Positions 24,142-36,270 of a stretch of 64,000 bases of DNA are shown one piece after another. The notes beneath the pieces were generated by a model, which was not told the origin of the DNA, made no database searches, and saw only the letters and a list, made by a program, of their open reading frames with translations. The stretch comes from Tupaia tana (lineage: Eukaryota; Chordata; Mammalia; Scandentia; Tupaiidae). Position numbers and translations under genes: made by a program. Position 1 is the stretch's first letter. Each line of letters begins with the position of its first letter. The stretch covers positions 40,959,218 to 41,023,217 of the forward strand of contig JAKSZU010000012.1 in NCBI GenBank assembly GCA_026018925.1, in the 5' to 3' direction.

Positions 24142-24303
24142 TTTTTAAATTGAAATTTATTTTATTTATTTATTTACTATTTATTTTAATTTGACCAGAG
24201 AGAGAGAGAGAAAGTGAGAAAGCAAGCTGTCAGGCCAGGGACTCGAACTACAGTCAGCCATGTGGGAGTCCAGCAACCTGAACCACCACACCTGCCAGCT
24301 CCC
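24142..24303 (-). mobile_element. SINE-B, antisense
   Basis: AATTTATTTTATTTATTTAT, TTTGACCAGAGAGAGAGAGA, head CACCTGCCAGCTCCC. Confidence 0.85.
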
Positions 24304-24312
24304 AGAATAAAT

Positions 24313-24574
24313 CTTTTTTTTTTTTTGGAGAGGTTTTTGCTATAGGGCGCGTGCGCTCGACAGACAGAGAGAGACAGAGAGACAGAAAGCGAGAAATCAC
24401 CCCCCAGGGGGGATGGCCACACTGCAATCCCTTCTCCTCCATTATCCTCTCGGGATCTTGGGCATGCACGCACACGTGCCCAGCGTGAGTTTTAAGCCAT
24501 TGGGTCTGGGATGCGAACCGCGGTCAACTACATGGGAATCCAACGACATAGCCATTACACTAACTGCTGGTCCC
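24313..24574 (-). mobile_element. SINE-A, young, antisense
   Basis: GCTATAGGGCGCGTGCGCTC to ACTAACTGCTGGTCCC. CCCAGAATAAAT on both sides is the TSD. Confidence 0.9.
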
Positions 24575-24609
24575 CCAGAATAAATAAATCTTAAAAAAAA
24601 AAAAAAAAT

Positions 24610-25280
24610 GGAATCAGTCTCCTGGCTCTAGACCTTTAGGACTGAAAGACTGCTTGCCCTATGAGGTCCTGCATGGCTCAAACAGCCCTCCCCAAGCTGA
24701 CGTTCCCTGAAAGTGTGCATGTACCCCATGGGCACTGTTAGCTCCAGAGTCTACCCAGGAATGCATATGAATGGACTGACCGTGTCACTGGCCTGCTCAA
24801 AAGCCATCTTCAAGGTCCTCCATAATCTCACCTACTTCTGCTCCCGCTACTCCTTCCCACATACCCTTCCTCGCATCAGGCACAGAGCTCTACAGTTTTC
24901 AAGACCTGCTTCTGTTACTTGTCTCACTCATCCCTTCACAGCAGCCCAGAGAGAGCAGAATGATCTCCACCAGACAAGAAGAGGCCACACAGAGAAGGGG
25001 AGGGACCTGCCCAGGGCCACACGGCACAAGGAGATATGATGCCCCAACATATCTAGGACCTGCTAGCTCAGACCCTGGTCTACTCCCCACTCCCCTCTAT
25101 TAGTACCCCTGCTGCTGCCCTGGCAGAGCTGGTCTCCAGCCTCCCCAGTCAACCTCTCCCTTCTCTCAACCACTGCCTGGCCCGCCACCAACCCTGGGCC
25201 CAGCAGTGTGGCACAGGCAGGTAAGTGGATGAGAAAATGGCCACAAAGCCTTGAACAGAGGCTGGGTCAGACACTGACAT
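24610..25280. other. 3' flank of DRAP1; L2/MIR-like remnants
   Basis: CCATCTTCAAGGTCCTCCAT and CTCACCTACTTCTGCTCCCG (24807-24900) look like L2 text. CACAGAGAAGGGGAGGGACC and GCCCAGGGCCACACGGCACA (24990-25030) look like antisense MIR. Confidence 0.4.
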
Positions 25281-25298
25281 TTCCTTTCATTACTTTTT

Positions 25299-25304
25299 TT
25301 TAAT
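25299..25304 (-). terminator. DRAP1 poly(A) signal, ATTAAA variant
   Basis: On the minus strand ATTAAA lies 85 bases past the DRAP1 stop codon. It is the common variant hexamer; no AATAAA is nearer. Confidence 0.6.
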
Positions 25305-25388
25305 AAATTTAAGAACAGCTCTACCTTCTTTCCCCCCAGAGCATCTAAAACCAACCAAAAGGGGGTATGGCCTGGGGGGCAGAGGGCG

Positions 25389-27374
25389 CTAGGAGTCATA
25401 ATCCTCTTCATCCTCCATGTCAGGCGCTGAGGGGCCTGGAGGTGCAGGAGGCAAAGGCAGAGTCGAGGCAAAGGGCATGAAGGGTGTCGGGGGGCTGTGG
25501 ACAGAAAGTAGGAGAGGAAAATCAAGCCACCCTCTGGTGTCCATCCTGCCCCTTGAGCCTGTCCCTACCCTCTGGAAGCAGCTGTGTAGCTCACCACCCT
25601 TGGTGCCAACAGGCAGCCAAACCCCAGAGAAAGGAAAAGCCCAGAGCAGGTTATACGGCCCCTGCCGGGTGGTGGGCATGAGATCTTCCCAGTAAACAGT
25701 TTCCTGCCTTTAAGCCCACCTCGTTTAATATCCTCCCATCTCCCAACCTGCCACCAGCACCAAAACCAAGTGGCCAGGGACCATAGGAGGGAAAGCCAGC
25801 CTTGGGGAGTCTGCTAGTACCCTCCTGGTGCCATCGGATGCTTACCTCTGAAAATGGGCAGGGGGATGGCTGGCCTGGGGTGGGGGCTGCGCTGTCTCCT
25901 CTTCCCCATCAGTATCTGTATCCTCAGATTCATCCTGTGAATATAGCAAGGGTCAGTGTTGACAAGGTATGGGCCCATCACTAGGAAGCCTAGTTCCTGG
26001 GAGTGAAAAGGACAGTAGACCCCCATATCCCCAATTCAGAAACAAAGAAACCAGGGTGCACAGAGGTCACAGATAAGAATGGGACCAGGCCTCCACCTAG
26101 CTCAGCCTGATGCAAGGTGCCTTTTCTATCACCACAGAGCAGGATGGAAGGTTGGAGGTCTTACCTCCTGCTCTGAGTCTGTCCCCGACAGCTTCTTGTC
26201 CTTGCCTTTGCTTCCCATTCCGCCATTCTTCCGGCCACTGCTGCCTGGCTTCCGACCCCTTTGAGAAAGTACAGGCCATTTGTCCAAAGGTCTTCTGCCT
26301 CTTTGGCCACCCTCCAGTCACCTCCAGCCCCTGCGGCCTCAGCCTTCCCCCACCTGTATACCAGGCCTTGGCCCCCCTACCTGCGAGCACCCTTGTCCCC
26401 ATCCATGTGGTTGTCTTCTCCATCTCCCTGCATGTCAGGCACAGATGCTACCAAGTCCTTCAAGAAGTCAAACTGCTGCTCCAACTCAATGCACTGCTTT
26501 CTAGAAGAGGTGGGCAAAGAAGGGCACTTGAGAGACCCAAACACCTATGCATTTAGCAAAGGACGGGCCCTGGATGCCAAGAGGATAGAACTGGGAAAAC
26601 CACCACCCTGGCTCTGTCCAGGGGTCTCCCTCCCTGTGTACCCTCTGCCTGGAAAATCCAACTCCTGCTCACCACTCCCTGAGGTCTTGGTGGCCTCCCA
26701 ACAACCTCCTACCTCCCTCCCTATCAGGACACACCGCTGCCCCGAAGTGCGTGAGCGCCCAGGCAGGGCCCCATCAGCCTCTCCGAGTTCCGCAGCCACT
26801 CACAGGTGGGATGTGGTCATGGTCTTGGCGTTTCTGGACTGGGTCACTTGGCAGGCCTTCTTCAACAGCGACTCCAGGAAGAGCTCGAGCGCCCGGGCTG
26901 AGGGACGTCAAGGAGAACACGGGGGGCGGGGAAGAACTGTCCCCGGCCCACACAAGGCGACCCACGCTGCTTCCCTTCCCCACGCCCCTCAACCCGGACA
27001 TTCCCCCAAGATACAGATAATGACAGGCACAGCCGCCGCCACCTTCCCAATCTCTTCGTCCGTCTGCATGATCTTCTTGATCCGCGCCTGAGGAAGAAGG
27101 CAGAGTTCAGATCCCGCCGTCTTCATTCCAGAAAGGGGTACGGGGGAGGGGGACAAGAAGGGGATCCCGAGAGAAAGGGGCGGGGGGCACCGAAGCCGGG
27201 AGGGCACGGAAGGGGGCGGGGCGTCCGGGCCTCCGAACACCGAGATGCGGCCGGCCCCCCCCCCCCCAGCAGGGCTCAGGCCTGAGCTCCCCGAAGCCCG
27301 GTCGCTCCAGGAGGGCCTGGCCACGTGCTCACCGGCGGGAACCGCGCGTTGTACTTCTTCTTCTTGCTCGGCAT
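25389..27374 (-). CDS. DRAP1: DRAP1, DR1-associated corepressor (NC2 alpha)
   Basis: Seven coding exons from right to left: 27333-27374, 27015-27087, 26804-26897, 26381-26500, 26165-26258, 25846-25934, 25389-25494. They join in phase to 618 bases, 205 aa plus stop, the human length. Residues about 8-85 form the histone fold (start [20 protein letters not shown], then [18 protein letters not shown] and a helix with [15 protein letters not shown]). The middle is basic and acidic ([33 protein letters not shown]). The tail is proline-rich and ends EDEEDYDS. Known role: it pairs with DR1 (NC2 beta) on TBP-bound promoters in the nucleus and blocks TFIIA/TFIIB entry. The donor after exon 2 is GTATCT, weaker than the others. 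It is divergent from C11orf68 across a shared CpG-rich promoter. Confidence 0.97.
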
Positions 27375-29419
<2,045 letters not shown>

Positions 29420-30019
29420 TGGGACCAAGTGGGGGAGACCACTCTCTGCCTCCTCATACTGGGAATGGATCCTTCTGTCTTCCTCGTCACAAGAAGGCCA
29501 CGCACCCCAGCTATAAAGACTAGGTCACTGGGGAACTGCCTGCATCTTCAGTCCCCTTCAACTTCTTGCCCTCTGATCAGGGCTGACTCAAGCCTCCACA
29601 GGCTGGGGGCTCTGGCCCCCTGGGGGCTGGGCCCTCAGCCTCCCTCTTTGATGCTGCTCCCCTCCACTGCCCAGGACCACAGGCTGGGTGCAGACACCCA
29701 AGAGGAGAGCCTTCTTTGGCCACCCTCATCCCTGGTTACACCTGCATTCTCCTCTTCTTTCCTGCCTCTCTCACAAAGGAGAAAACTTAGTACTTCCATT
29801 CCCTCTCCTTGGAGCCTTCTTAGTCCAAGGAGCAGGGGCCCTGCAGGCCTGAGCATGCCATTTTGTGGAGGGGGTAGTTGTACCCATTCATCTCCTGCCA
29901 GAGAAAGGAGATGCCAGGACCACAGACATGGGGTCTGCCCCTCTCTGCTAACTCACACAGCCTGCAGCACCTTCCTCCTTTCCTTGACTACTTTGACATG
30001 TGCCTGCTCCTGGCATTTC
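29420..30019 (+). other. C11orf68 3' untranslated region
   Basis: 600 bases from the stop codon to the poly(A) signal, with no repeat. Its open frames have no recognisable homology. Confidence 0.75.
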
Positions 30020-30025
30020 AATAAA
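30020..30025 (+). terminator. C11orf68 poly(A) signal AATAAA
   Basis: Canonical hexamer with a GT-rich stretch (TTTGGGTCTGTGTATTGAGTG) downstream. Confidence 0.85.
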
Positions 30026-31729
30026 ACCCAGTTTGGGTCTGTGTATTGAGTGTTTTTTTAAAATACTGCCTTGGTGGTTACCTGCTTTGGTTGCTGGAAA
30101 GAGGTAGGGCCAGAAGTTTGCTCTTCTTGACCCTGCTGGGCCTCCCTATTTGCCCCTGGTAATATCCCACTGCCAAGGGTGGGCTCCCTAAGAACCTGTG
30201 CAAAGCCTGCTCCCCTTTCATCCCAAGAATCAGAATCAGTTTATCAGTGATTTCTTATAAATCCAGGGACTGGCCCTCCCAGGAGGTTTCAAGGAGCCAC
30301 TATTAGCCCCAGGGTGCATTCACGTATGATAGAGAAAGGTGATCGCTTGGTCCCAGCAGTCCTAGGCTGAGCACATGATTTGGGGAGCAGAGGTTGAGCT
30401 GGATTTCAGCACTGGAGACGGCATCCTTACGCAGTAAACAACCTGTACAACCATAGATGGTGTCTGGAATCTCTGCTGTTTATACTTGACCTCTTCTACT
30501 ACTCTTGCAACCACAGGGACAGTTGCAAAGCATTTGCATGTGCATCATTTAATCCTCACAATTTCCTCGGAAAGAGATGCTGGCTTCATTCTGGGATCAA
30601 GAATTTGAGGCCAGGATGGGAAAGGAGTTTTCTCAGGGTCATACTGTGAGTCAGGCACTTGCATCTGGGTCCCTTCCTTCCACACAGGCAGAGTATGGGC
30701 CCTGGCCTCACTTACAGTTAGCTCTTCACAGCCCACAGGACATGTTCTGTCATTCTCTCCTGATTCAATCTGCCCTGCTGAGGTTGCTGTAGCCTCTGGG
30801 AGTCCAGCTCCTGCACCCCCGCTTCTTCAACCCCATGCCCGGCCCTGGCCTTGGTTGGGGGCCAAGGTGCCTGGCAGGGAGCCTCTTGGGATGCTGCTCT
30901 CGTGCAGGAGCTGACTCAGCCTCCAGCAGACTCACCAAATTGGAATTTGGAGCAGGGGAGCGGAGATGCCACTGGCCTGACTGGGTGGAAGTGGCTGAGT
31001 CACGAGATGTTGGCTCAACCCCCTCCCCAGTTTCCTCCCCACCCAGAACTTCCCCACTCAGCCCAGCCTTGGGAAGTCCCCAGAGCTGGGTGGTCTCTTG
31101 AGTTGGAGCCCTGGTGCCATTTCTTCCTCAGGCCATCAGTGCTTGCACTAGACCAAAGTAGGCCAAGGCTTGGAGTTCTTGGCCAGGCCCTCATGAATCC
31201 CACAAAGATGCCCCAGTGGTAGCAGTAGCACATGGTTCTTCCATAACAGCATGTCACACACTCATCCTCTCCCTTCCATCCTCATGGCCCTGCCTCAGTC
31301 CTTTTCTCACCATCTTTCTCCCAAACCATTGCAATAGCCTCCAACCTGCTGCGCCTACCTTTTCCACAACCGGGCCAACAACTCTACAGAGCTGATCCTG
31401 TCTCTCTCCTACTCAAAGTCCTGCTGCCATGGCTCCCCACAGCCTGCAGGGGAATCCACTACCAACTACCCTAGCTTCCCTTGGGCATCCCTTTCTGTCC
31501 ATGTTCACCCCCTGGCATGCAACCCTGGGCCTCAGGCTGTCCTTTCTATTTGTATACCTGCCACACAGCACTGATCACAGGACTGTGTGGTTACTTGCAT
31601 AGTCATCAGATGATATCTGTACCCTGCTGGTCCCTAAGCCACATGCCTGGGTTGTGTGCCCCATAAAGGCAGGTGCCAAATCTGAATCTTAACCCTTGGC
31701 AAGGATAGATGTGTGAGGTCGGGGTGGGA
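30026..31729. other. Intergenic block with MIR, L2 and two AP-1 sites
   Basis: Antisense MIR about 30500-30680 (TTAATCCTCACAATTTCCTC, TCAGGGTCATACTGTGAGTC). L2-like text 31300-31560 (CCATGGCTCCCCACAGCCTG). Between them a non-repetitive stretch carries TGACTCA (30912-30918) and TGAGTCA (30996-31002). Confidence 0.5.
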
Positions 31730-32375
31730 GAGGAATAGCTGGATATTGATTAATGGAAACAAAACTACAAGTAAATATGAGGAACCACATCTAGTGTTAT
31801 AAATTACAGTGGGGCTGAATATACTGTAGTTAGTGACAACTTACTATGTGTCTCAGAGAACCTAGAAAAGAATTTGGGGGCCAGCCGGTAGCATGGTAGT
31901 GGGGCACCTGGATACCACATGGCCAGCTGTACAGTTTGAATTCTAGACCCAGCAGCTTAAAAAACATGCCAGGTTGAGGCCAGCAGGTGGCATGGGGGTT
32001 AAGACCTTGGATCCCACATGGCGGGTTTAGTCGTTCAAATCCTGGTGACCTGAAATTTAGGCCGAGCATGTGTGCATTTGCATGCCCAAAATCCTAAGGA
32101 GAATGGAGGAGAAAGGACTGCACTGTGGCCATTCCTCTCCGGGTGGTGCTTTCTCTCTCCTGTCTCTCTCCAGTGAGTGAATGTGCCCTATTGAAAAAGT
32201 GTCAAGGTGAAAACTTTTTTCAGTGTTCCCAACACAAAGTAATGCCAAATGGATCAGATTAAAGGTATACTAATTACCATGATTTAATCATTACACATTG
32301 CATTATGTACTGAAAATTCATGTTGTACCCCATAGATATGTACAATTATATATTAATACATATTTTTTTAATCTC
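31730..32375 (+). mobile_element. L1M 3' UTR fragment, sense, split by SINE-A copies
   Basis: TTGATTAATGGAAACAAAAC and CTATGTGTCTCAGAGAACCT at the left continue as CATGATTTAATCATTACACA and TTGTACCCCATAGATATGTA at the right. Confidence 0.7.
31876..32200 (+). mobile_element. Two old SINE-A copies in tandem, sense
   Basis: 31876-31974 is only a head (GGGGGCCAGCCGGTAGCATG to AAAAAACATGCCAGG). 31977-32200 is nearly complete (AGGCCAGCAGGTGGCATGGG to GAATGTGCCCTATTGAAAAA). The second may have been copied onto the first. Confidence 0.75.
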
Positions 32376-32647
32376 AGCCTTGTCCCTAGAGCCTAGCCCA
32401 GTGCTTGGCCAGAGCAATCTCTCTATAAATTATTTAATGAATGAGTGAAAATTAGCAACTCAGATCCAGTCCCTGCCTGCGCAATCTGGTCTCATCTCTC
32501 CATCACTCCCTACTTCACCCTTCTTGTTCCAGAATCATGGGCTGTTTGTGATTTCCTTGCACATATTCTTGCTGATCTCACTCCTGGGCCTTTGTTCATG
32601 TCATTACCTCTGCTTGGCATGCCTGACCCTTGCCTAATTCCCTAGCT

Positions 32648-33289
32648 CAGCAGTTTCCAACCCCCAGGCCATGACCTGTACCAATCTGATCTGTTAGGAA
32701 CCGGGCTGTACATGAGGTAAGCAAACAAGCAAAATTTCCTCTCTGTTTTTTTTTTTTAAGAATTCTTTTGTTTAACTTTATTTATTTATTTTAATTTTAC
32801 CAGAAAGGGACAGAATGAGAGAAAGCAAGCCACCAGATCCAGGACTCAAACCATGGTCAGCCATGTGGGAGTCCAGCACCCTTAATCACCACGCCACCTG
32901 CCGGCCCCAGTTTCCTCTATTTACAGCTGCTCCTATCAATGGCATTTCCACCTGAGCTCCATATCCTGTCAGATCAATGGGGGCATTAGATTCTCTTGGA
33001 GGCATGAACCCTATTGTGAACTGCACATGTGAGGGGTCTGGGTTATGTGCTCCTTATGAGAATTTAATGCCTGACGAGCTGAGGTGGAGCTAAGACAGTG
33101 ATTCCAATTCTGCATTATGGTGAATTGTATAATTATTATATATTACAACATAATAATAATAGAAATAAAGTTCACAATAAATGTAATGTGCTCAAATCAT
33201 CCTAAGACCATTTCGTCCCATTCCTGGTTCATGGAAAAATTGTCTTCCATGAAACCAGTCCCTGGTGCCAAACATGTTAGGGACTGCTG
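32648..33289 (+). mobile_element. hAT-type DNA transposon with TIRs and 8-bp TSD
   Basis: Ends CAGCAGTTTCCAAC and GTTAGGGACTGCTG are inverted repeats. CCCTAGCT (32640-32647) and CCCTAGAT (33290-33297) form the 8-bp TSD. The inside reads CATGGAAAAATTGTCTTCCA and GAGAATTTAATGCCTGACGA, a well-known non-autonomous mammalian element. No transposase ORF. A SINE-B sits within. Confidence 0.8.
32744..32908 (-). mobile_element. SINE-B, antisense, inside the hAT element
   Basis: AAGAATTCTTTTGTTTAACT to CACGCCACCTGCCGGCCCC. TTTCCTCT on both sides is the TSD. Confidence 0.9.
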
Positions 33290-33518
33290 CCCTAGATGTC
33301 TTCACATCTTAGACCCATCATCTCAGGTATCATCCTGGATCCTTCCCCGTCCATTCTCTCCCTCACTATCATAGGCACAACCCCAGGCTTCCACAACACC
33401 CACCTGTGCTCTCATCTGTGTGTTCCCCTAGAGAACAATGACTCTGCTTTGCCCTCCAGGATGTCCTCAGCATCCAGTATAGGGCTTAGCCTTGTGCAGG
33501 TGCCAAGTAAACATTCTT

Positions 33519-33680
33519 TAAAAAAAAAAAAAATTATTATTTTTTTCAGTTTTGACCAGGGAGAGCCAGCGAGAAGGAGAGAGAGAGAGAGAGCAAGTTG
33601 CCAGGCCCAGGGCTCAAACCACGGTTGGCCATGTGGGAGTCCAGTGCCCTTAACCACCACACCATCTGCCCGCCCTGCCG
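33519..33680 (-). mobile_element. SINE-B, antisense
   Basis: A-run and TTTTGACCAGGGAGAGCCAG, head CACACCATCTGCCCGCCC. TSD GTAAACATTCTT on both sides. Confidence 0.85.
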
Positions 33681-33719
33681 GTAAACATTCTTGAATAAAT
33701 AAGCGATCGACTGAAAGTC

Positions 33720-33965
33720 ATTCTCTGTCTCTGGACCTCAGTTTCCTTATTCTATTCATAATAAGAGTCAGGTACTATACTATATGTTTAGGTACATTAT
33801 ATCATCTAAGCCTCACCTGTCTATATTATTGCTGCCATATTGCAGAAGAGGAACTAAGGCCCAAAGAAGTTCAGTAATTGGTTCAAAGTTACAAAGCTAG
33901 TAAGTGGCAAAGCTAAGATCTGAACCCAGGTCATCCAACTCCAGAGCACTTAAGGCATTGTTGAG
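33720..33965 (-). mobile_element. MIR-type repeat, antisense
   Basis: ATATCATCTAAGCCTCACCT, GAGGAACTAAGGCCCAAAGA, GTTACAAAGCTAGTAAGTGG and GATCTGAACCCAGGTCATCC follow antisense MIR order. A short sense MIR scrap (GGACCTCAGTTTCCTTATTC) precedes. Confidence 0.8.
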
Positions 33966-34028
33966 TCCTCACTATATGATGGGCCTTCAAAAAGTTCCCA
34001 GAAAATGAGCGTTATGAAAAACCATGCA

Positions 34029-34287
34029 TGGGACCAGCAGTTAGCATAATGGCTATGTCACTGGACTCCCATGTAGTCGACCGTGGTTCGTGTTCCGGAC
34101 CCGGTGGCTTAAAACTCACGCCGGGCGCATGTGCATGCGTGCCCAAGATCCCGAGAGGAGAATGGAGGAGAAGGGATTGCGGCGTGGCCATCCCCCCTGA
34201 GGGGTGATTTCTCGCTTTCTGTCTCTCTGTCTCTGTCTGTCTGGCGAGCGCACGCACCCTATAGCAAAAACCTCTAAAAAAAAAAAG
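34029..34287 (+). mobile_element. SINE-A, young, sense
   Basis: GGGACCAGCAGTTAGCATAA head to CCTATAGCAAAAACCTCT tail. TSD GAAAAACCATGCATG on both sides. Confidence 0.9.
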
Positions 34288-34347
34288 AAAAGAAAAACCA
34301 TGCATGAATTTCCAAAATGTATTTGCACCAAAGCAAATTTTGTTTTT

Positions 34348-34565
34348 GTTGTTATTGGAGGTTTTGCCTTAAGTCATGTGTGCTCGCCAGGAAGAGACAC
34401 AAAGAAAGTGAGAGGGAAAGAGAAATCCCCCGGGGGAATTGCCACACCGCAATCCCCTCCCATCCATTCTTCCAGGATCTTGGGCATGCACACTCACGTG
34501 CCCAGCATGAGTTTCAAAATACCAAGTCTGGAACTCGAAGCATGGTCAGCCATCTGCTGGTCCCA
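34348..34565 (-). mobile_element. Old SINE-A, antisense
   Basis: GGTTTTGCCTTAAGTCATGT, CCCCCGGGGGAATTGCCACA, head GCCATCTGCTGGTCCC. The tRNA region is partly deleted. Confidence 0.8.
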
Positions 34566-34714
34566 AGTGTGTGTTTTTTTTTTTTTTAAAGCATGCATTC
34601 AGTGTAAGGATATAATATACATCTTCAACATTGAACATTTTTTCCGTGACCTTTTTGAAGTCTTCTAATATAAAAATCCTGTTGGGGTAGAAACTAAAAA
34701 AATAAATGATCCAA

Positions 34715-35130
34715 CAAGCCTTAACCTTTGCCAAGTTCCTTAACATCTTTCTGTTTCAGTTTCTTCATCAGTAAAAAGAGGGCTGTGAGGACCATAATGA
34801 GTTTTGTTTTTTTTTTTTAGAGGTTTTTGCTATAGGGCACGTGCGCTCGCCAGACAGACAGAGAGAGACAGAGAGATAGAAAGCAAGAAATCGCCCCACA
34901 GGGGGGATGGCCATGCCGCAATCCCTTCTCCTCCATTCTCCTCTCCGGATCTTGGGCATGCACAGGTGCCTGGAGTGAGTTTAAGCCACCGGGTCCAGAA
35001 CGCGAACTGCGGTCGACTACGTGGGAGTCCAACGACATAGCCATTACGCTAACTGCTGGTCCCAGGACCATAATGAGTTAATGCATGCAAACTGCTTCGA
35101 GTACTTCAGGGTGTCTGTAGGTGTTTGTCC
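34715..35130 (+). mobile_element. MIR, sense, split by a SINE-A
   Basis: CAAGTTCCTTAACATCTTTC and GTTTCTTCATCAGTAAAAAG at the left continue as GAGTTAATGCATGCAAACTG at the right. Confidence 0.75.
34805..35063 (-). mobile_element. SINE-A, young, antisense
   Basis: GCTATAGGGCACGTGCGCTC to GCTAACTGCTGGTCCC. TSD AGGACCATAATGAGTT on both sides. Confidence 0.9.
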
Positions 35131-35149
35131 TTACTAATTGAGCATCAGA

Positions 35150-35525
35150 TTTGTGAAGCGCACAGGTTGGGTCCTCAGAACCACCTCCAAGAGAAACTAA
35201 GCCAGAAAAGACTCCCATTTTGCTGATAAAGGAATTGAGGTCCAGGACCAACAGATAGCGTAATGGTTATGTTGCTGGACTCCCATGTGCTCGACCATGG
35301 TTCAAGTCCTGGATCTGGCAGCTTAAAACTACCGGACATGTGTGTGCTTGCCCCAATCCCAAGAGGAGAATGGAGAAGGGATTACAGCATGGCCATCTCT
35401 CCTGGAGGGTGATTTCTTGCTTTCAGTCTGTCTCTCTGGTGAGCTCATGTGACCCATAGCAAAAATCTCAAGAAAAAAGAAAAAAAAAACTGAGGTCCAG
35501 AGAGTGCAGTGACTAAGCCTGCCTA
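35150..35525 (-). mobile_element. MIR remnant, antisense, split by a SINE-A
   Basis: CCCATTTTGCTGATAAAGGA and ATTGAGGTCC at the left resume as CTGAGGTCCAGAGAGTGCAG at the right. Confidence 0.65.
35246..35489 (+). mobile_element. SINE-A, sense
   Basis: GGACCAACAGATAGCGTAAT head to GTGACCCATAGCAAAAATCT tail. TSD TGAGGTCCAG on both sides. Confidence 0.85.
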
Positions 35526-35829
35526 GTCAGGAAGGAAGGTCTCCCAGGTCTACAGTGGGGACTGCTCCCCTGCCAGGCCAAGGGCTCCCCTAAGCCCACA
35601 AAGCTGACAACAGGTTGTGCTGTTTGGCCAGCCCCTTCCTGTATGGAAGCAGGGAAGTGCCCCAGGCTGGAGAGGCCTGGGCAAATCTGACAAGCCTTTG
35701 TGCTCTACTCCTTTTATAAAATAGGAGAAGTCAGCCAGAGATTCAGAGGGTTAACTCCTCTGTGCCTGCCAGCATAATAAACAGTTCTCCTAATAAAATT
35801 AAAAAAAAAAAAAAAAAAAATAGGGGAAA
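35526..35829. other. Unidentified retrotransposed 3' end
   Basis: CAGCATAATAAACAGTTCTC and CTAATAAAATT hold two AATAAA hexamers and run into an A-run at 35800-35820. A TATAAAA lies at about 35715. This could be a processed transcript tail or an old LTR piece; the parent is not recognised. Confidence 0.35.
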
Positions 35830-36060
35830 TAGTGGGTGGGAGCTGCTGACAGAAGCAAAGTAGCCAGACTCAATACTGTTTATGGCTGACCTACATAGGA
35901 AGGTTCTGGGTTCTAATCCGCGACCTTCCTGAGTATGTCGGGTACATATATAGTCATGACCCGGGTCTGACCAGGGATGGAGGTAGATCATAGTGTCAAG
36001 ACCCTATTGGACGTGCTTTCTCTCTGTCTCTTTTTCTCATGGAAGAAATAAACAAAATGT
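35830..36060 (+). mobile_element. SINE-C, sense
   Basis: TTCTGGGTTCTAATCCGCGA (B-box area), CTTCCTGAGTATGTCGGGTA, GACCAGGGATGGAGGTAGAT, GTCAAGACCCTATTGGACGT, then TTTTTCTCATGGAAGAAATA tail. Confidence 0.65.
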
Positions 36061-36061
36061 G

Positions 36062-36255
36062 GGACCAGCCCGATGGCTGGGTGGCTTGAAAAACACTCCA
36101 GGCACACATATATGAGTGCCCCAAGTCCCAACAGGATGGAGAATTAGAGAAGGGATTGTGCTGTGACCATATCCCCTTGGGGGTGTTTTCTCCCTCTTCC
36201 TCTCTGTCTCTCTGGAGGAGCACACACACTCTAGGGCAGTTAAAGAAAAAAACAA
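36062..36255 (+). mobile_element. Old SINE-A lacking most of the tRNA head, sense
   Basis: GGGACCAGCCCGATGGCTGG jumps to GTGGCTTGAAAAACACTCCA, so the A/B-box part is deleted. The tail is CACACACTCTAGGGCAGTTA. Confidence 0.75.
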
Positions 36256-36270
36256 AAATGCAACAGGGTA

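Larger units (their letters stand above)
32420..33720 (+). mobile_element. L2 LINE 3' part, sense, split by a hAT element and a SINE-B
   Basis: CTCCTGGGCCTTTGTTCATG and TTACCTCTGCTTGGCATGCC at the left are typical L2 text. After the inserts, AACATTCTTGAATAAATAAG ends it. Confidence 0.7.
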
